Positions 1 through 6,999 of a DNA stretch of 42,355 nt are shown here, in pieces. The first letter of the stretch is position 1. Each line of letters opens with the position of its first letter. The DNA comes from a virus. The stretch is from positions 1-42,355 of IMG/VR virus record IMGVR_UViG_3300048833_000282; one strand, 5' to 3'. Below the pieces are notes generated by a model that saw nothing but the letters and a program-made list of their open reading frames with translations, had not been told where the DNA came from and searched no databases. A program made the translations under genes and the position numbers.

Positions 1-1
1 A

Positions 2-71
2 CCCGCCGGAGGTTTCTGCCTCCGGCGGGCAGGGCTTTGCCCTGCACCCAGCAGGGAAATGATTTCCCTGC
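2..71. repeat. Three consecutive host hairpins
   Basis: CCCGCCGGAGG/CCTCCGGCGGG (2-12, 19-29), GCAGGGC/GCCCTGC (29-35, 39-45) and GCAGGGAAAT/ATTTCCCTGC (51-60, 62-71). Host sequence left of the prophage; such hairpin runs mark ends of genes, so the phage likely inserted in an intergenic region. Confidence 0.75.
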
Positions 72-122
72 ACCCTCTATTCTCGGTGGATCGCCGCACG
101 GCCAGTATCAGCGGCAGGGATT

Positions 123-127
123 ATCTG
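123..127. repeat. Left target-site duplication ATCTG
   Basis: ATCTG immediately precedes the phage TG terminus and is repeated exactly after the right CA terminus at 42229-42233. Five bp is the duplication length known for Mu. Confidence 0.92.
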
Positions 128-152
128 TGAACGGGGACAGGACCGATTAGAG
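128..152 (+). repeat. Left terminal transposase site (L1)
   Basis: The first 17 bp read TGAACGGGGACAGGACC. The reverse complement of the right end reads TGAAGCGCGACAGGACC, so 14 of 17 agree, including a run of nine (GACAGGACC). The similarity continues through TTnGAG to 152. By analogy with Mu L1 this is the terminal binding and cleavage site of transposase A; this role is inferred from position and symmetry. Confidence 0.85.
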
Positions 153-155
153 AAC

Positions 156-190
156 CGGGATTGACCGGGATGAAACGGGACTGTGCGGGA
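156..190 (+). repeat. Helically phased CGGGA repeats
   Basis: CGGGA occurs at 156-160, 166-170, 176-180 and 186-190, exactly 10 bp apart, with a degenerate fifth unit CGGAA at 196-200. The first two units are ACCGGGA. The array sits directly inside L1 with one unit per helical turn, which fits a cooperative protein-binding array or a bend. It has no counterpart at the right end. Confidence 0.7.
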
Positions 191-301
191 ATGGTCGGAA
201 AAAATTGGCCTTCGGCAATACGTTGACAGCGGTGGACGGCGGGGTCGCCTGCGCTTGGGAGTGGAATGGGCTGTCTAGAGTGCGTGGTTAATTAGACGTG
301 C

Positions 302-322
302 CTGGGACCAGAGCTTTTAGAG
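302..322 (+). repeat. Second left end site (L2), inverted match of R2
   Basis: This 21-bp segment (CTGGGACC core, then AGAG and TTTTAGAG) matches the reverse complement of 42182-42202 at 19 of 21 positions. It lies 174 bp inside the left end; its partner lies 26 bp inside the right end. Such asymmetric spacing is also seen for Mu L2/L3 versus R2/R3. Probable second transposase-binding site. Confidence 0.75.
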
Positions 323-375
323 TGGTGGCCAGAAGACTGGCTTTCTGGCTTTCGTTTCCGAAGAGGCGCTAAATT

Positions 376-421
376 GGCTCTTAATAGTGACTTAGCGGGG
401 ATTTAGGGCTCAATAAGAGCC
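376..421. repeat. Inverted repeat GGCTCTTA/TAAGAGCC
   Basis: Perfect 8-bp arms at 376-383 and 414-421 separated by 30 bp. Position inside the left end suggests a protein-binding pair; function unknown. Confidence 0.5.
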
Positions 422-446
422 GCTGGCGTGTAATCGGCGACGCGAG

Positions 447-573
447 AAGTGGGACCTTTAGCGGAAAAGCCGTTCAAAATGGGGTCCCACTTTCATAACA
501 ATCAGAAATTGCGTTAGAAAATATGCCAAATCGGGTATCGCGCCCGATCTTTGGTGCGGCGCGAAGTGGGACC
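447..573. repeat. Three copies of AAGTGGGACC near the repressor 3' end
   Basis: AAGTGGGACC occurs at 447-456 (+), inverted at 483-492 (GGTCCCACTT) and again at 564-573 (+), overlapping the bases just after the repressor stop. The last two share a further CCC and TTTT tract. The core TGGGAC is also present in L2 and R2, so these may be extra transposase sites (Mu L3-like) or repressor operators. Confidence 0.6.
518..554 (-). terminator. Terminator of the repressor transcript
   Basis: On the minus strand, a stem CCAAA(GA)TCGGG / CCCGATTTGG (arms 554-543 and 535-526, two-base bulge, 7-nt loop) is followed by a T-rich ATATTTT. It lies 20 bp beyond the repressor stop codon. Confidence 0.55.
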
Positions 574-574
574 C

Positions 575-1078
575 CTATTTTCCGATCTGCGGTCGGCTGG
601 CGGCAACCAGCAAGAGCGCCAAGTCGTCGGACTCTACTCCGTATCGAAACTGCAGGGTCAGCATGGCCTGGCGCAGCGCTTCAGTTGGGATAACGCCGGC
701 AATCTGAGTTGCCTCCTCGACGATGCCGCGCGCTTCAGCGACGCGGTTCCCGACTTCATGGACGCGGGCGTCCGACGGCTCCCAGTTTGTCGGCGGTTCG
801 GACACCTTGCCGCCAGAAACCCCGGGAGGCTTCTCTCCAGTCATTAGATATTCAGCGGTTGTCCCAAGCGCGCGCGCAATGCGCACCATATTATCTGCCT
901 TCGGTTCCACCGATGCAATGATGCTGGCCAAGGTGCTCGGGCCAACGTTCGCGCTTTGGGCCAACCACGCCTGACTTCTCCCGTCCAGCAGCTCTTCAAT
1001 GCGCACGCCCCACGGCGAACGCGCTTTTTTGCTTGCGTTGATACGATCCGTCGTATTAATCATCGACACATTGGACAT
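575..1078 (-). CDS. Phage repressor (XRE-type HTH, c-like)
   Basis: 167-aa leftward protein at the left end, where Mu-like phages keep their lysogeny repressor. Residues about 30-85 form an XRE-like helix-turn-helix (WLAQSANVGPSTLASIIAS, then a second helix pair ending in LGTTAEYLMTG); the rest is a short C-terminal oligomerisation-type domain with no visible LexA-like peptidase. It is divergent from ner, with only 18 bp between the listed start codons. No Shine-Dalgarno precedes the ATG at 1078 or the one at 1063, and a good leftward promoter (1083-1055) would start RNA inside the frame. The true start may therefore be the in-frame GTG at 1006 (143 aa). It should repress the early promoter. 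Confidence 0.8.
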   Translation of the reverse strand: MSNVSMINTTDRINASKKARSPWGVRIEELLDGRSQAWLAQSANVGPSTLASIIASVEPKADNMVRIARALGTTAEYLMTGEKPPGVSGGKVSEPPTNWEPSDARVHEVGNRVAEARGIVEEATQIAGVIPTEALRQAMLTLQFRYGVESDDLALLLVAASRPQIGK

Positions 1079-1083
1079 TTCAA
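1033..1083. promoter_or_regulatory. Divergent early/repressor promoters with operator palindrome
   Basis: Rightward: -35 TTGCGT (1033-1038), 16-bp spacer, -10 ATTAAT (1055-1060), leading to ner. Leftward: -35 TTGAAA (1083-1078), 17-bp spacer, the same ATTAAT, which is self-complementary and can serve both strands. The palindrome ATACGA-TCCG-TCGTAT (1041-1056) overlaps both and is a natural operator for repressor or Ner. Elements are read by eye; the arrangement is inferred. Confidence 0.55.
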
Positions 1084-1096
1084 CGAGGCGTCAAAC

Positions 1097-1354
1097 ATGC
1101 TTGCCGGACTTCACTATGAGGACATTAAGGCCTCTATCCGGAAAAAGTATAAGACTTTGAGGGCGTTCGAACGTTCTCATGGCCTCCCGAAAAACTCCAT
1201 TCACAATCATTTCCGCGGCTTTACGAGCAAGAGGGTGCGGGTGGCAGTTGAACGCCATCTCGCCGCCATCGTCGCCCCCACGGCACTATACGACGAAGCG
1301 CAATCTAGCACCCCATCGACGCGGACGCATCGTCTAAATCGGAGGGCTGCTTGA
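1097..1354 (+). CDS. ner: Ner-like early DNA-binding regulator
   Basis: 85 aa, close to Mu Ner (75 aa). Residues 7-55 fit the Ner/Nlp helix-turn-helix: an early DIKASIRKKYKTLRAFERS stretch, then the recognition part LPKNSIHNHF, then a basic helix. In Mu, Ner lowers transcription from both the early and the repressor promoter. The ATG at 1097 is preferred over upstream in-frame starts because a CGAGG sequence precedes it and it begins at the domain edge. First gene of the rightward early operon; its stop overlaps a possible TTG start of the next gene. Confidence 0.8.
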   Translation: MLAGLHYEDIKASIRKKYKTLRAFERSHGLPKNSIHNHFRGFTSKRVRVAVERHLAAIVAPTALYDEAQSSTPSTRTHRLNRRAA

Positions 1355-1356
1355 AC

Positions 1357-2262
1357 ATGGGTGCGCTGCAGGGCGGAGAGGTCGTTGGCCATGTGGTTAC
1401 GATCCCGTTGGCTGATATTCAGGTTGGTGAGCGGCTGCGGCCGGTTGATGCCGAGTGGGCCGAAGGGCTGGCCGGGATCATGGCCCGGGATGGGCAGCTG
1501 ACGCCTATCGAAGTCTGCCGGCTGGAACAGGGTGGGTTTGCCCTGGTGACGGGCGGTCACCGGCTTGCAGCGGCCTCGCTGAACGGTTGGGCGGCCATCG
1601 ACGCCTTCATCGTTTCCAGCAGTTGGGCGGAGCGCCGGCTGCGCGAGGTGTCGGAGAACCTGTTCCGCCGCGATCTGGACCCGATCGACAGGGCCTCGTT
1701 CCTGGCCGAGCTCGTTGACCTTTCCCGCGCCGGGTCGGGCGCGACGGATCAATCGCCGCAACAGATTGCCGCCAATGCGCGGTGGCAAAAGGCCGTCAAA
1801 ACAGAGGCACTTAATGCGTCCCTCATCGTGAGGGACGCATACGGCTGGACGAAGCAGGTGTCCGACCGCGTTGGCCTTTCGGTCCAGACGGTTGAACGCG
1901 ATCTTATGCTGCACCGGCGCCTATCGCCCCAGGTGAAGGCAATGCTCTCGGGCCATCCGGTCTATCGCAATGCGACTGCCCTTCGTTCGCTCGCGAAGCT
2001 GGAAGCTGATCAGCAGCTGCAGGTCGCCGAAATGCTGGCTTCCGGCGCGATCAAGGGCGTCGGCGAAGGTGTGGCAACGCTGCAGCAGAAGCCCAAGGCT
2101 TCGGCTGAAGAGAAGCGGCTCTCGGCTGTCCTCGGCACGATATCGCGCATGGGTAAGGTGGAGCGTCAGGCCGCATTCGACCAGCTGGCAGGCCAGTACA
2201 TGAACGAGCTGATCCGCGCCGTCAGCAAGGCCCAGCTCGCCGCTGAAGACCTCGCCGCGTGA
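1357..2262 (+). CDS. ParB-like N-terminal domain protein
   Basis: 301 aa from ATG 1357, which GGAGGG precedes at good spacing (a TTG at 1351 is possible). Residues 15-90 form a ParB/Srx-type domain with the GGHRLAAA motif (66-73) and the ENLFRRDLDP box (100-109). Residues about 150-185 form a helix-turn-helix (WTKQVSDRVGLSVQTVERDL). ParB-family N-domains bind and hydrolyse CTP in partition proteins, but no ParA partner or parS site is visible here. Such proteins are common just before the transposase in alphaproteobacterial Mu-like phages; the role is unknown, possibly DNA binding during replication. Confidence 0.8.
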   Translation: MGALQGGEVVGHVVTIPLADIQVGERLRPVDAEWAEGLAGIMARDGQLTPIEVCRLEQGGFALVTGGHRLAAASLNGWAAIDAFIVSSSWAERRLREVSENLFRRDLDPIDRASFLAELVDLSRAGSGATDQSPQQIAANARWQKAVKTEALNASLIVRDAYGWTKQVSDRVGLSVQTVERDLMLHRRLSPQVKAMLSGHPVYRNATALRSLAKLEADQQLQVAEMLASGAIKGVGEGVATLQQKPKASAEEKRLSAVLGTISRMGKVERQAAFDQLAGQYMNELIRAVSKAQLAAEDLAA

Positions 2263-2723
2263 CACGCAAGCGACGCCCCTCCCTTACGGATGGCCAGATG
2301 GCCTTCACGTTTGCGCCGGCTCGCCCAGCGCGGGCGGAGGGCGATCTGGCTGGGCTGGAGCGCATCATTTCGAGCGCCGTTGGGCGGGCGCTGAAAGAGG
2401 ATTCGCGGCCTCGCGCCGTGGTGGCCGGCGCCGTTTCGGCGCTGCTGGGCGAGGACGTCTCCAAGTTCATGCTGGACGCCTACGCAAGCGAGGCGCGCGA
2501 GGGCCATTCGATCAGCGCTGGGCGGTTTCTGGCGCTGATGGCGGCGACCGAGCGGCTGGACATCCTGGACGCGGTGATTTCGCGCATCGGAGGCCGGGTG
2601 CTGGTGGGCGAAGAGTTCCACACGGCCCGCGTTGGCCATTTGATGGCCCAGAAGCAGCGGATCGACGAAGAGCTGCGTGCGCTGCGACCCATCACCACAC
2701 CGATTGAGCGGGGGAGCCTGTGA
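2259..2723 (+). CDS. Conserved early phage protein, unknown function
   Basis: 154 aa, GTG start overlapping the previous stop (GTGA), and its own stop overlaps the transposase start. A basic N-terminus (MTRKRRPSLTDGQMAFTF) is followed by a helical body with the sequence GRALKEDSRPRAVVAGAVSALLGEDVSKFMLD (in part) and a C-terminal coiled segment. The length and its place between the ParB-like protein and the transposase suggest a DNA-related accessory factor, but I recognise no domain. Confidence 0.75.
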   Translation: MTRKRRPSLTDGQMAFTFAPARPARAEGDLAGLERIISSAVGRALKEDSRPRAVVAGAVSALLGEDVSKFMLDAYASEAREGHSISAGRFLALMAATERLDILDAVISRIGGRVLVGEEFHTARVGHLMAQKQRIDEELRALRPITTPIERGSL

Positions 2724-4717
2724 TGTCGGCGCCAATCTTGCGCAAGGAATGGTTCTCGTCGGCCGAGCTCGCGTCCCTTGCGTTGCCGGGCCTCTCAACG
2801 GCCAAGCGCAAGATAAATGAACGCGCGGATGCCGAGGGCTGGGCGCTTCGCACCTGCCATCTGGGACAGGCGCTGGCGCGCAACCGCAACGCCCGCGGCG
2901 GTGGGGTGGAGTATCACGCTGCCGTGCTGCCGATCGCGGCCCGGCTGGAGCTGGTTCGGCGGGGCCTGGCGCCCGACGCTGTTGCCGACAACAAGTTGGA
3001 CGGTGGCCAGCCCCCGTCTGTGTCACCAAAGCCCGAACGGTCCAGCCTGTGGAGCTGGTTCGATGGCCGATCGGGGACGGTGAAGGCCGAGGCGGAGCGC
3101 CGGCTGCGCCTGATCGAGCAGGTGGAGGCTTCCGAACGGGCGGGCCTCAACCGCTCTGCAGCCGTTGCAACGGTCGCGATCGGCGCGGGTGTGAGCGGCG
3201 CGACCATCTGGAACTGGCTTTCGCTGGTGGCGGGTGCGCCGAGGCTGGACTGGTTGCCGGCGCTGGCGCCGCGTGCACAGGGCGGCGGCGCCGAGGCCGC
3301 AATCGACGACGAAATCTGGACGATCTTCAAGAGCGACTGGTTGCGGCCGGAGAAGCCCACGCTTTCGAGCGTCTATCGCCGGACCAAGAGCATCGCCGAC
3401 AGCCGGGGTCTCTCGATTCCCCATGTGAAGACGTTTCAGCGGCGCATCGAGCGGGAGGTGCCGCCTTCGGTGGTGACCGCGCTTCGGAACGGCGCCGAGG
3501 CTGCGCGCAAGATGCTGCCGCCGCAGATTCGATCTGTTGCGGACCTGCATGCGCTGGAGATCGTGAACATCGACGGCCACAAGTGGGACGTCTTCGTGAA
3601 GTTCCCGGCCACGGACGCCTATCAGGAGCGCGTCGCGCGCCCGATGATGGTGTGCATTCAGGACGTCTACAGCCGCAAAATCCTCGCCTGGCGCTTCGGC
3701 GACAGCGAGAATGCGGTGCTGACCCGGCTGGCGTTTGCCGACCTGTTCCAGAAATGGGGGATTCCCGACGCGGTTCTGCTGGATAACGGCCGGGCCTTCG
3801 CATCCAAGCTGATCACGGGCGGCGCAAAGACACGCTTCCGGTTCAAAATCCGTGAAGACGAGCCGTTGGGCCTGCTGACCCAGCTGCAGATCCGCAACAT
3901 GTGGGCGACGCCTTATCGCGGCCAATCGAAGCCGATTGAGCGGGCCTTCCGAGACTTCTGCGACGCCATTGCCAAGCACCCGGCCCTGGCTGGGGCCTAC
4001 ACGGGCAACAAGCCCGATGCGAAGCCGGAGAACTACGGCAGCCGAGCGGTGGACTTCGACCTGTTCGAGAAGATCGTGGCGACAGGCATCGCCGAACATA
4101 ACGCCCGCCAGGGCCGCCGCACGGAGATGGCGCGCGGCCGCAGCTTCGACGACGCCTTCAACGAATCCTATGCGGTATCGGCGATCAGGACGGCCGGGCC
4201 CGAGCAGCTGCGCCGCGCGCTACTGGCCTCCGACCGGGTGCGTGCGCACCGGGACAACGGAACGGTCGAACTCATGGGCAATCGCTATTGGCATGCCGAT
4301 CTGGCGCGGCATGCGGGCGAGCTGCTGACCGTCCGGTTCGACCCCGACAACCTGCACGGCGAGGTGCACTGCTATGACGCGAAGGAAGCCTTCATTTGTG
4401 CGGCGCCGATCTGGGCTGCGGTCGGCTTTGCAGATGCGGAGGCTGCTCGCCAGAGGGCGAAGCTGGCGGCGGATCATCGCAAGACGCTGAAGCGCGGAAT
4501 CGAGCTGCAGAAGCTGATTTCTGCAGCCGAGATCGCCGCGATGCTGCCGGATGCGGAGCCCGGCGAGGCGCCTGTGCGGAAAGTGTCGCGGATTGTGCGC
4601 ACGCGTGGGGCGGCAGCTGCCGCCGCGGTTCAGGCGGCGCCCGAGGTTGAACCTGAATTCATGGAGCGCCTCGGCCACGCGGTCGAGCGGCGCCTTCGGC
4701 TGATCGAGAACGAATGA
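2723..4717 (+). CDS. Transposase A (MuA-like DDE recombinase)
   Basis: 664 aa, same size as MuA (663). Catalyses end cleavage and strand transfer. N-terminal winged-helix domain (residues 5-70; MuA-like pattern SSAELASLALPGLSTAKR) would bind the internal enhancer. The central RNase H-fold core carries Asp284 (NIDGHKWD), Asp354 (LLDNGRAF) and Glu406 (SKPIERAFRDF), aligned with MuA D269, D336 and E392. The strongly Mu-like KHPALAGAYTG and KPENYGSRAVD motifs follow. The C-terminal basic and helical region corresponds to the B-interaction domain. A GTG at 2720 is an alternative start; ATG 2723 has better spacing from GGGGGAG. Confidence 0.97.
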   Translation: MSAPILRKEWFSSAELASLALPGLSTAKRKINERADAEGWALRTCHLGQALARNRNARGGGVEYHAAVLPIAARLELVRRGLAPDAVADNKLDGGQPPSVSPKPERSSLWSWFDGRSGTVKAEAERRLRLIEQVEASERAGLNRSAAVATVAIGAGVSGATIWNWLSLVAGAPRLDWLPALAPRAQGGGAEAAIDDEIWTIFKSDWLRPEKPTLSSVYRRTKSIADSRGLSIPHVKTFQRRIEREVPPSVVTALRNGAEAARKMLPPQIRSVADLHALEIVNIDGHKWDVFVKFPATDAYQERVARPMMVCIQDVYSRKILAWRFGDSENAVLTRLAFADLFQKWGIPDAVLLDNGRAFASKLITGGAKTRFRFKIREDEPLGLLTQLQIRNMWATPYRGQSKPIERAFRDFCDAIAKHPALAGAYTGNKPDAKPENYGSRAVDFDLFEKIVATGIAEHNARQGRRTEMARGRSFDDAFNESYAVSAIRTAGPEQLRRALLASDRVRAHRDNGTVELMGNRYWHADLARHAGELLTVRFDPDNLHGEVHCYDAKEAFICAAPIWAAVGFADAEAARQRAKLAADHRKTLKRGIELQKLISAAEIAAMLPDAEPGEAPVRKVSRIVRTRGAAAAAAVQAAPEVEPEFMERLGHAVERRLRLIENE

Positions 4718-4721
4718 ATTT

Positions 4722-4753
4722 GGCGGCGCCGGGGTAGCCGCCCCGACGCCGCC
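4722..4753 (+). terminator. Hairpin between A and B
   Basis: Stem GGCGGCG (4722-4728) with CGCCGCC (4747-4753), then GGGG (4731-4734) with CCCC (4741-4744), with a 2x2 internal mismatch and a TAGCCG loop. No U-run follows, so it may be an attenuator or an mRNA-stabilising structure that sets the A:B ratio. Confidence 0.45.
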
Positions 4754-4793
4754 TTCACCGGCCCGGAAGGGCCAGCATGGAGAAGGCCAAGAT

Positions 4794-5759
4794 ATGGCGA
4801 CTATCGCAGAAACACCAGAGACGACGCGGGAGGTTCGGAAGCGGCTGATCGAGCATCAGGCCGATTGTGGCCATACGTGGAAGCGTATCTCTGACGAATC
4901 CGGCATTAAGAACGGCACGCTGAGCCTGTGGAAGGCGGGTGCCTATACCGGCAACAACGAGAACATCACCGCCAATGTGCGGCGATATCTGGACGGGCAG
5001 GAGGCTGTTGGACAGCTGCGCGCCCGCGTCGGCGACGATCCTGGCTGGCTCAGCACCCCGACATCGCGCCGCATCCTGACGCTGCTGCGCATGGCGCACC
5101 TGAACGACGTGGTCGCGTTCGCCGGGGTATCCGGCTGCGGAAAGAGCCTGACGGCCCGCGAATACAAGACGCTGGCCAGCAATGTGTTCATCGTGACCAT
5201 GGACCCTACGACAAGCAGCGTATCGCAGATGCTGCGGGCCGTCCTTCGCGCGTTGGGCGATTCCGAGCCACGCTATGGTGCGGCGCCAAGCGACCTTTCC
5301 CGCCGGATCGTAAGCCGCCTGGCTGGCACCAAGGCGCTGATCATCGCTGATGAGGCACAGGAGCTTTGCCCGCAGGCCCTGCAGGTGATGCGCAGTTGGG
5401 TCGACCTCTGCGAAATCGGGCTCGCCTTCCTGGGCGATCCGCGACTGGTGCAGCTGCTGCGCGCCTCGCGAAAGGTGGACCTCGCCACGTTCAATTCGCG
5501 CATTGGCATGCAGGATTTCCGCCCGGCTGTGGATGCGGCCGATGTGGAGGTCGTGGCGGCTGGTTGGGGCATTGAAGACCCGTCAGCCGTTCGGTTCCTG
5601 AGGCAGATCGCCGCCAAGGACGGCACCTTGCGGGGCGTCGTGAAGACGATCCGGGCCGCCAACATGCTGGCGAGCGATGAAGAGCGCCCATTGGAGCTGG
5701 CCGACATGAAGGCTGCCTGGGCGCAACGGAACATCGACTTCCTGACTGTGGGGGGCTGA
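4794..5759 (+). CDS. Transposition protein B (MuB-like AAA+ ATPase)
   Basis: 321 aa (MuB is 312). Binds target DNA and delivers it to transposase A, and gives target immunity. An N-terminal helix-turn-helix (residues 13-50, SDESGIKNGTLSLWKAG) is followed by an AAA+ core with Walker A GVSGCGKS (111-118) and Walker B ALIIADEAQ (181-189). The C-terminal part (residues about 255-318) is helical, as in the MuB C-domain. GGAGAAGG precedes the ATG. Follows A after a 76-bp gap containing a hairpin. Confidence 0.95.
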   Translation: MATIAETPETTREVRKRLIEHQADCGHTWKRISDESGIKNGTLSLWKAGAYTGNNENITANVRRYLDGQEAVGQLRARVGDDPGWLSTPTSRRILTLLRMAHLNDVVAFAGVSGCGKSLTAREYKTLASNVFIVTMDPTTSSVSQMLRAVLRALGDSEPRYGAAPSDLSRRIVSRLAGTKALIIADEAQELCPQALQVMRSWVDLCEIGLAFLGDPRLVQLLRASRKVDLATFNSRIGMQDFRPAVDAADVEVVAAGWGIEDPSAVRFLRQIAAKDGTLRGVVKTIRAANMLASDEERPLELADMKAAWAQRNIDFLTVGG

Positions 5760-5762
5760 GCC

Positions 5763-6011
5763 ATGCAGAGCGAAATCGACGATATCCGCCAAGAGCTGCG
5801 CGGCATGGCGCACCTCAATGTCGAAGGCCTGCTCGACCAACAGACGGTCGACGGCTTCATCAACCGCATCGGAGACAGGCTGGGCCTGATCGAGCTTCAG
5901 CAGGCCGACCGTGTGGTCCGCGTGCCGGTGCTTACGCTGGCCATAATCAGTCAGCGCGCACGCCAGGAGCATCCGCGCCGGTTCACCGTCATTGAAGGGG
6001 AAAAAGCATGA
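5763..6011 (+). CDS. Small early protein, unknown
   Basis: 82 aa, starts 3 bp after the B stop. Mostly helical and charged (MQSEIDDIRQELRGMAHLN), with no membrane segment and no cysteine. The spacing shows it is co-translated with B; the stop overlaps the next start (ATGA). No family recognised. Confidence 0.7.
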   Translation: MQSEIDDIRQELRGMAHLNVEGLLDQQTVDGFINRIGDRLGLIELQQADRVVRVPVLTLAIISQRARQEHPRRFTVIEGEKA

Positions 6012-6499
6012 GCTGCACCCTGAATGAATCCGCCCTTGCCCGGCGGATGGAGGCAGTGACTGCTGCCTCTGTCGCACACGGCACCTGCCCCGAGCTGGTG
6101 ATGGGCCGGTCTCAGCTGCATCCGGTGCGCGCAGCGCGCAAGGCGGCGATGATGGCGATGCGCGAGCGGTTCGACGATCCGATCCATGTGATCGGGGCGT
6201 TCTTCGGCCGCAGCCGGCGCCAGGTGCAATATTGCATCGCTGCCGAAGCCGGCCACGGCCGAGACTGCCCAGATGCCATGGAGATCGTGGAGGCGGTAGC
6301 CGAAGCGCGCGGGTTCCGCGCTGCCGAGGTGCTGCACTGCACATCCCGGCGCCCGGCCATTCTGGCGGCGCGGCGGGCGGCGATCTGCGCCGCGTTCGAG
6401 GCGCTGGGCGGCACGCCGGCTGGCCTCGCGGCGGCGCTGGGCATCGATCAGACGACGGTGCGGCTGCACCTGCGCAGCGGGGAGGCGGCCCATGGTTGA
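6008..6499 (+). CDS. Tandem DnaA-domain-IV-like DNA-binding protein
   Basis: 163 aa. Two successive segments (about 15-80 and 93-157) each resemble the C-terminal DNA-binding domain of DnaA: a helix, a basic R-ARKAAM/ARRAAI helix, then a helix-turn-helix (VIGAFFGRSRRQVQYCI; GLAAALGIDQTTVRLHL). No AAA+ ATPase module is present. In DnaA this domain recognises DnaA boxes. A stand-alone double copy in a transposition early operon may bind phage or host origin-like sites; this is inference. Overlaps both neighbours by a few bases. Confidence 0.65.
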   Translation: MSCTLNESALARRMEAVTAASVAHGTCPELVMGRSQLHPVRAARKAAMMAMRERFDDPIHVIGAFFGRSRRQVQYCIAAEAGHGRDCPDAMEIVEAVAEARGFRAAEVLHCTSRRPAILAARRAAICAAFEALGGTPAGLAAALGIDQTTVRLHLRSGEAAHG

Positions 6500-6668
6500 C
6501 CCCAAGCGCAACCCGCAAACCGACGAAGCCCGTCGCGAGCAGGATGACCAGCCCTGGCCGGATAACCACGGCCGTGACGTCAATGAGCCGTCGGCTTGGG
6601 CATGGGTGCTGGTGGTGCTCGTGTTCACGGGCCTGATGATCGGTGCGATCGTGGAGTTCCTGCCATGA
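6492..6668 (+). CDS. Small single-pass membrane protein
   Basis: 58 aa. Hydrophilic, acidic/basic N-terminal half (DEARREQDDQPWPDNHGRD), then one transmembrane helix (about residues 36-56: WAWVLVVLVFTGLMIGAIV). Starts inside the end of the preceding gene and its stop overlaps the next start (ATGA), so it fits the translational coupling of the operon. Function unknown; in Mu-like phages this zone holds short non-essential early genes. Confidence 0.65.
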   Translation: MVDPKRNPQTDEARREQDDQPWPDNHGRDVNEPSAWAWVLVVLVFTGLMIGAIVEFLP

Positions 6669-6790
6669 ACCCGCGCCCAAGCCCCGGCCTCTACGCCGTG
6701 CTGATCGTCGTGCTGTCGTTGGGCATCGCGGCGGTCGCCACCTTGTCGGTGGTGGCTTCGGACATTCAAACGACAGGGGCCGTCCGTTGA
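6665..6790 (+). CDS. Small membrane protein
   Basis: 41 aa. One hydrophobic helix (residues 9-31, LYAVLIVVLSLGIAAVATL) after a short proline-rich N-terminus. Start ATG overlaps the previous TGA, and its TTGA end overlaps the TTG start of the next gene. Could be a membrane-acting early protein such as a superinfection-exclusion factor, but nothing in the sequence proves it. Confidence 0.6.
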   Translation: MNPRPSPGLYAVLIVVLSLGIAAVATLSVVASDIQTTGAVR

Positions 6791-6999
6791 GGCCCGCCCC
6801 TGAAGCCGTCCGCAGCTGCCGCGTTTGCGGCTGCACGGACACGCTCGCCTGCGAAGGCGGCTGCCACTGGGTTGGCGCCAATCTCTGCAGCGAGTGCAGC
6901 TGGGGCGGCGCTGCCGCCCCAGCCGGCCACGGCCCCGACGATCACTTTGACCCTGACCTGGACGGGTCGTTCGACCCGCGAGCGGGAGAGTTTTCATGA
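6787..6999 (+). CDS. Cysteine-rich zinc-ribbon-like protein
   Basis: 70 aa from a TTG that overlaps the previous stop. Seven cysteines: C11, C14, C16, C22, C26, C34 and C37, in the order CRVCGC ... CEGGC ... CSEC, consistent with one or two zinc sites. The C-terminal half is acidic (DDHFDPDLDG). No known family assigned; similar short Cys-rich proteins are common in phages of alphaproteobacteria. Start codon is not certain, but no ATG is available between the stop of the last gene and the first cysteines. Confidence 0.6.
   Translation: MRPAPEAVRSCRVCGCTDTLACEGGCHWVGANLCSECSWGGAAAPAGHGPDDHFDPDLDGSFDPRAGEFS

Larger units (their letters stand above)
191..517. other. Non-coding left-end region
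   Basis: No convincing gene on either strand from the left terminus to the end of the repressor at 575. The stretch holds L2, two inverted-repeat pairs (376-383 with 414-421; 447-456 with 483-492) and a hairpin GCCAGAA/TTCTGGC (328-334 and 343-349) followed by TTTCGTTT, which could be a weak rightward terminator. Base composition is visibly richer in A and T than in the coding regions. Confidence 0.6.

Noticed and set aside
328-357. Rho-independent terminator at GCCAGAA/TTCTGGC
   Set aside because: Stem of only 7 bp and a broken T-tract; kept as a possibility inside the non-coding entry but not called.
956-1096. N-terminal extension of Ner to 956
   Set aside because: The extension runs antisense through the repressor start and both putative promoters and adds no domain; ATG 1097 begins at the HTH domain.
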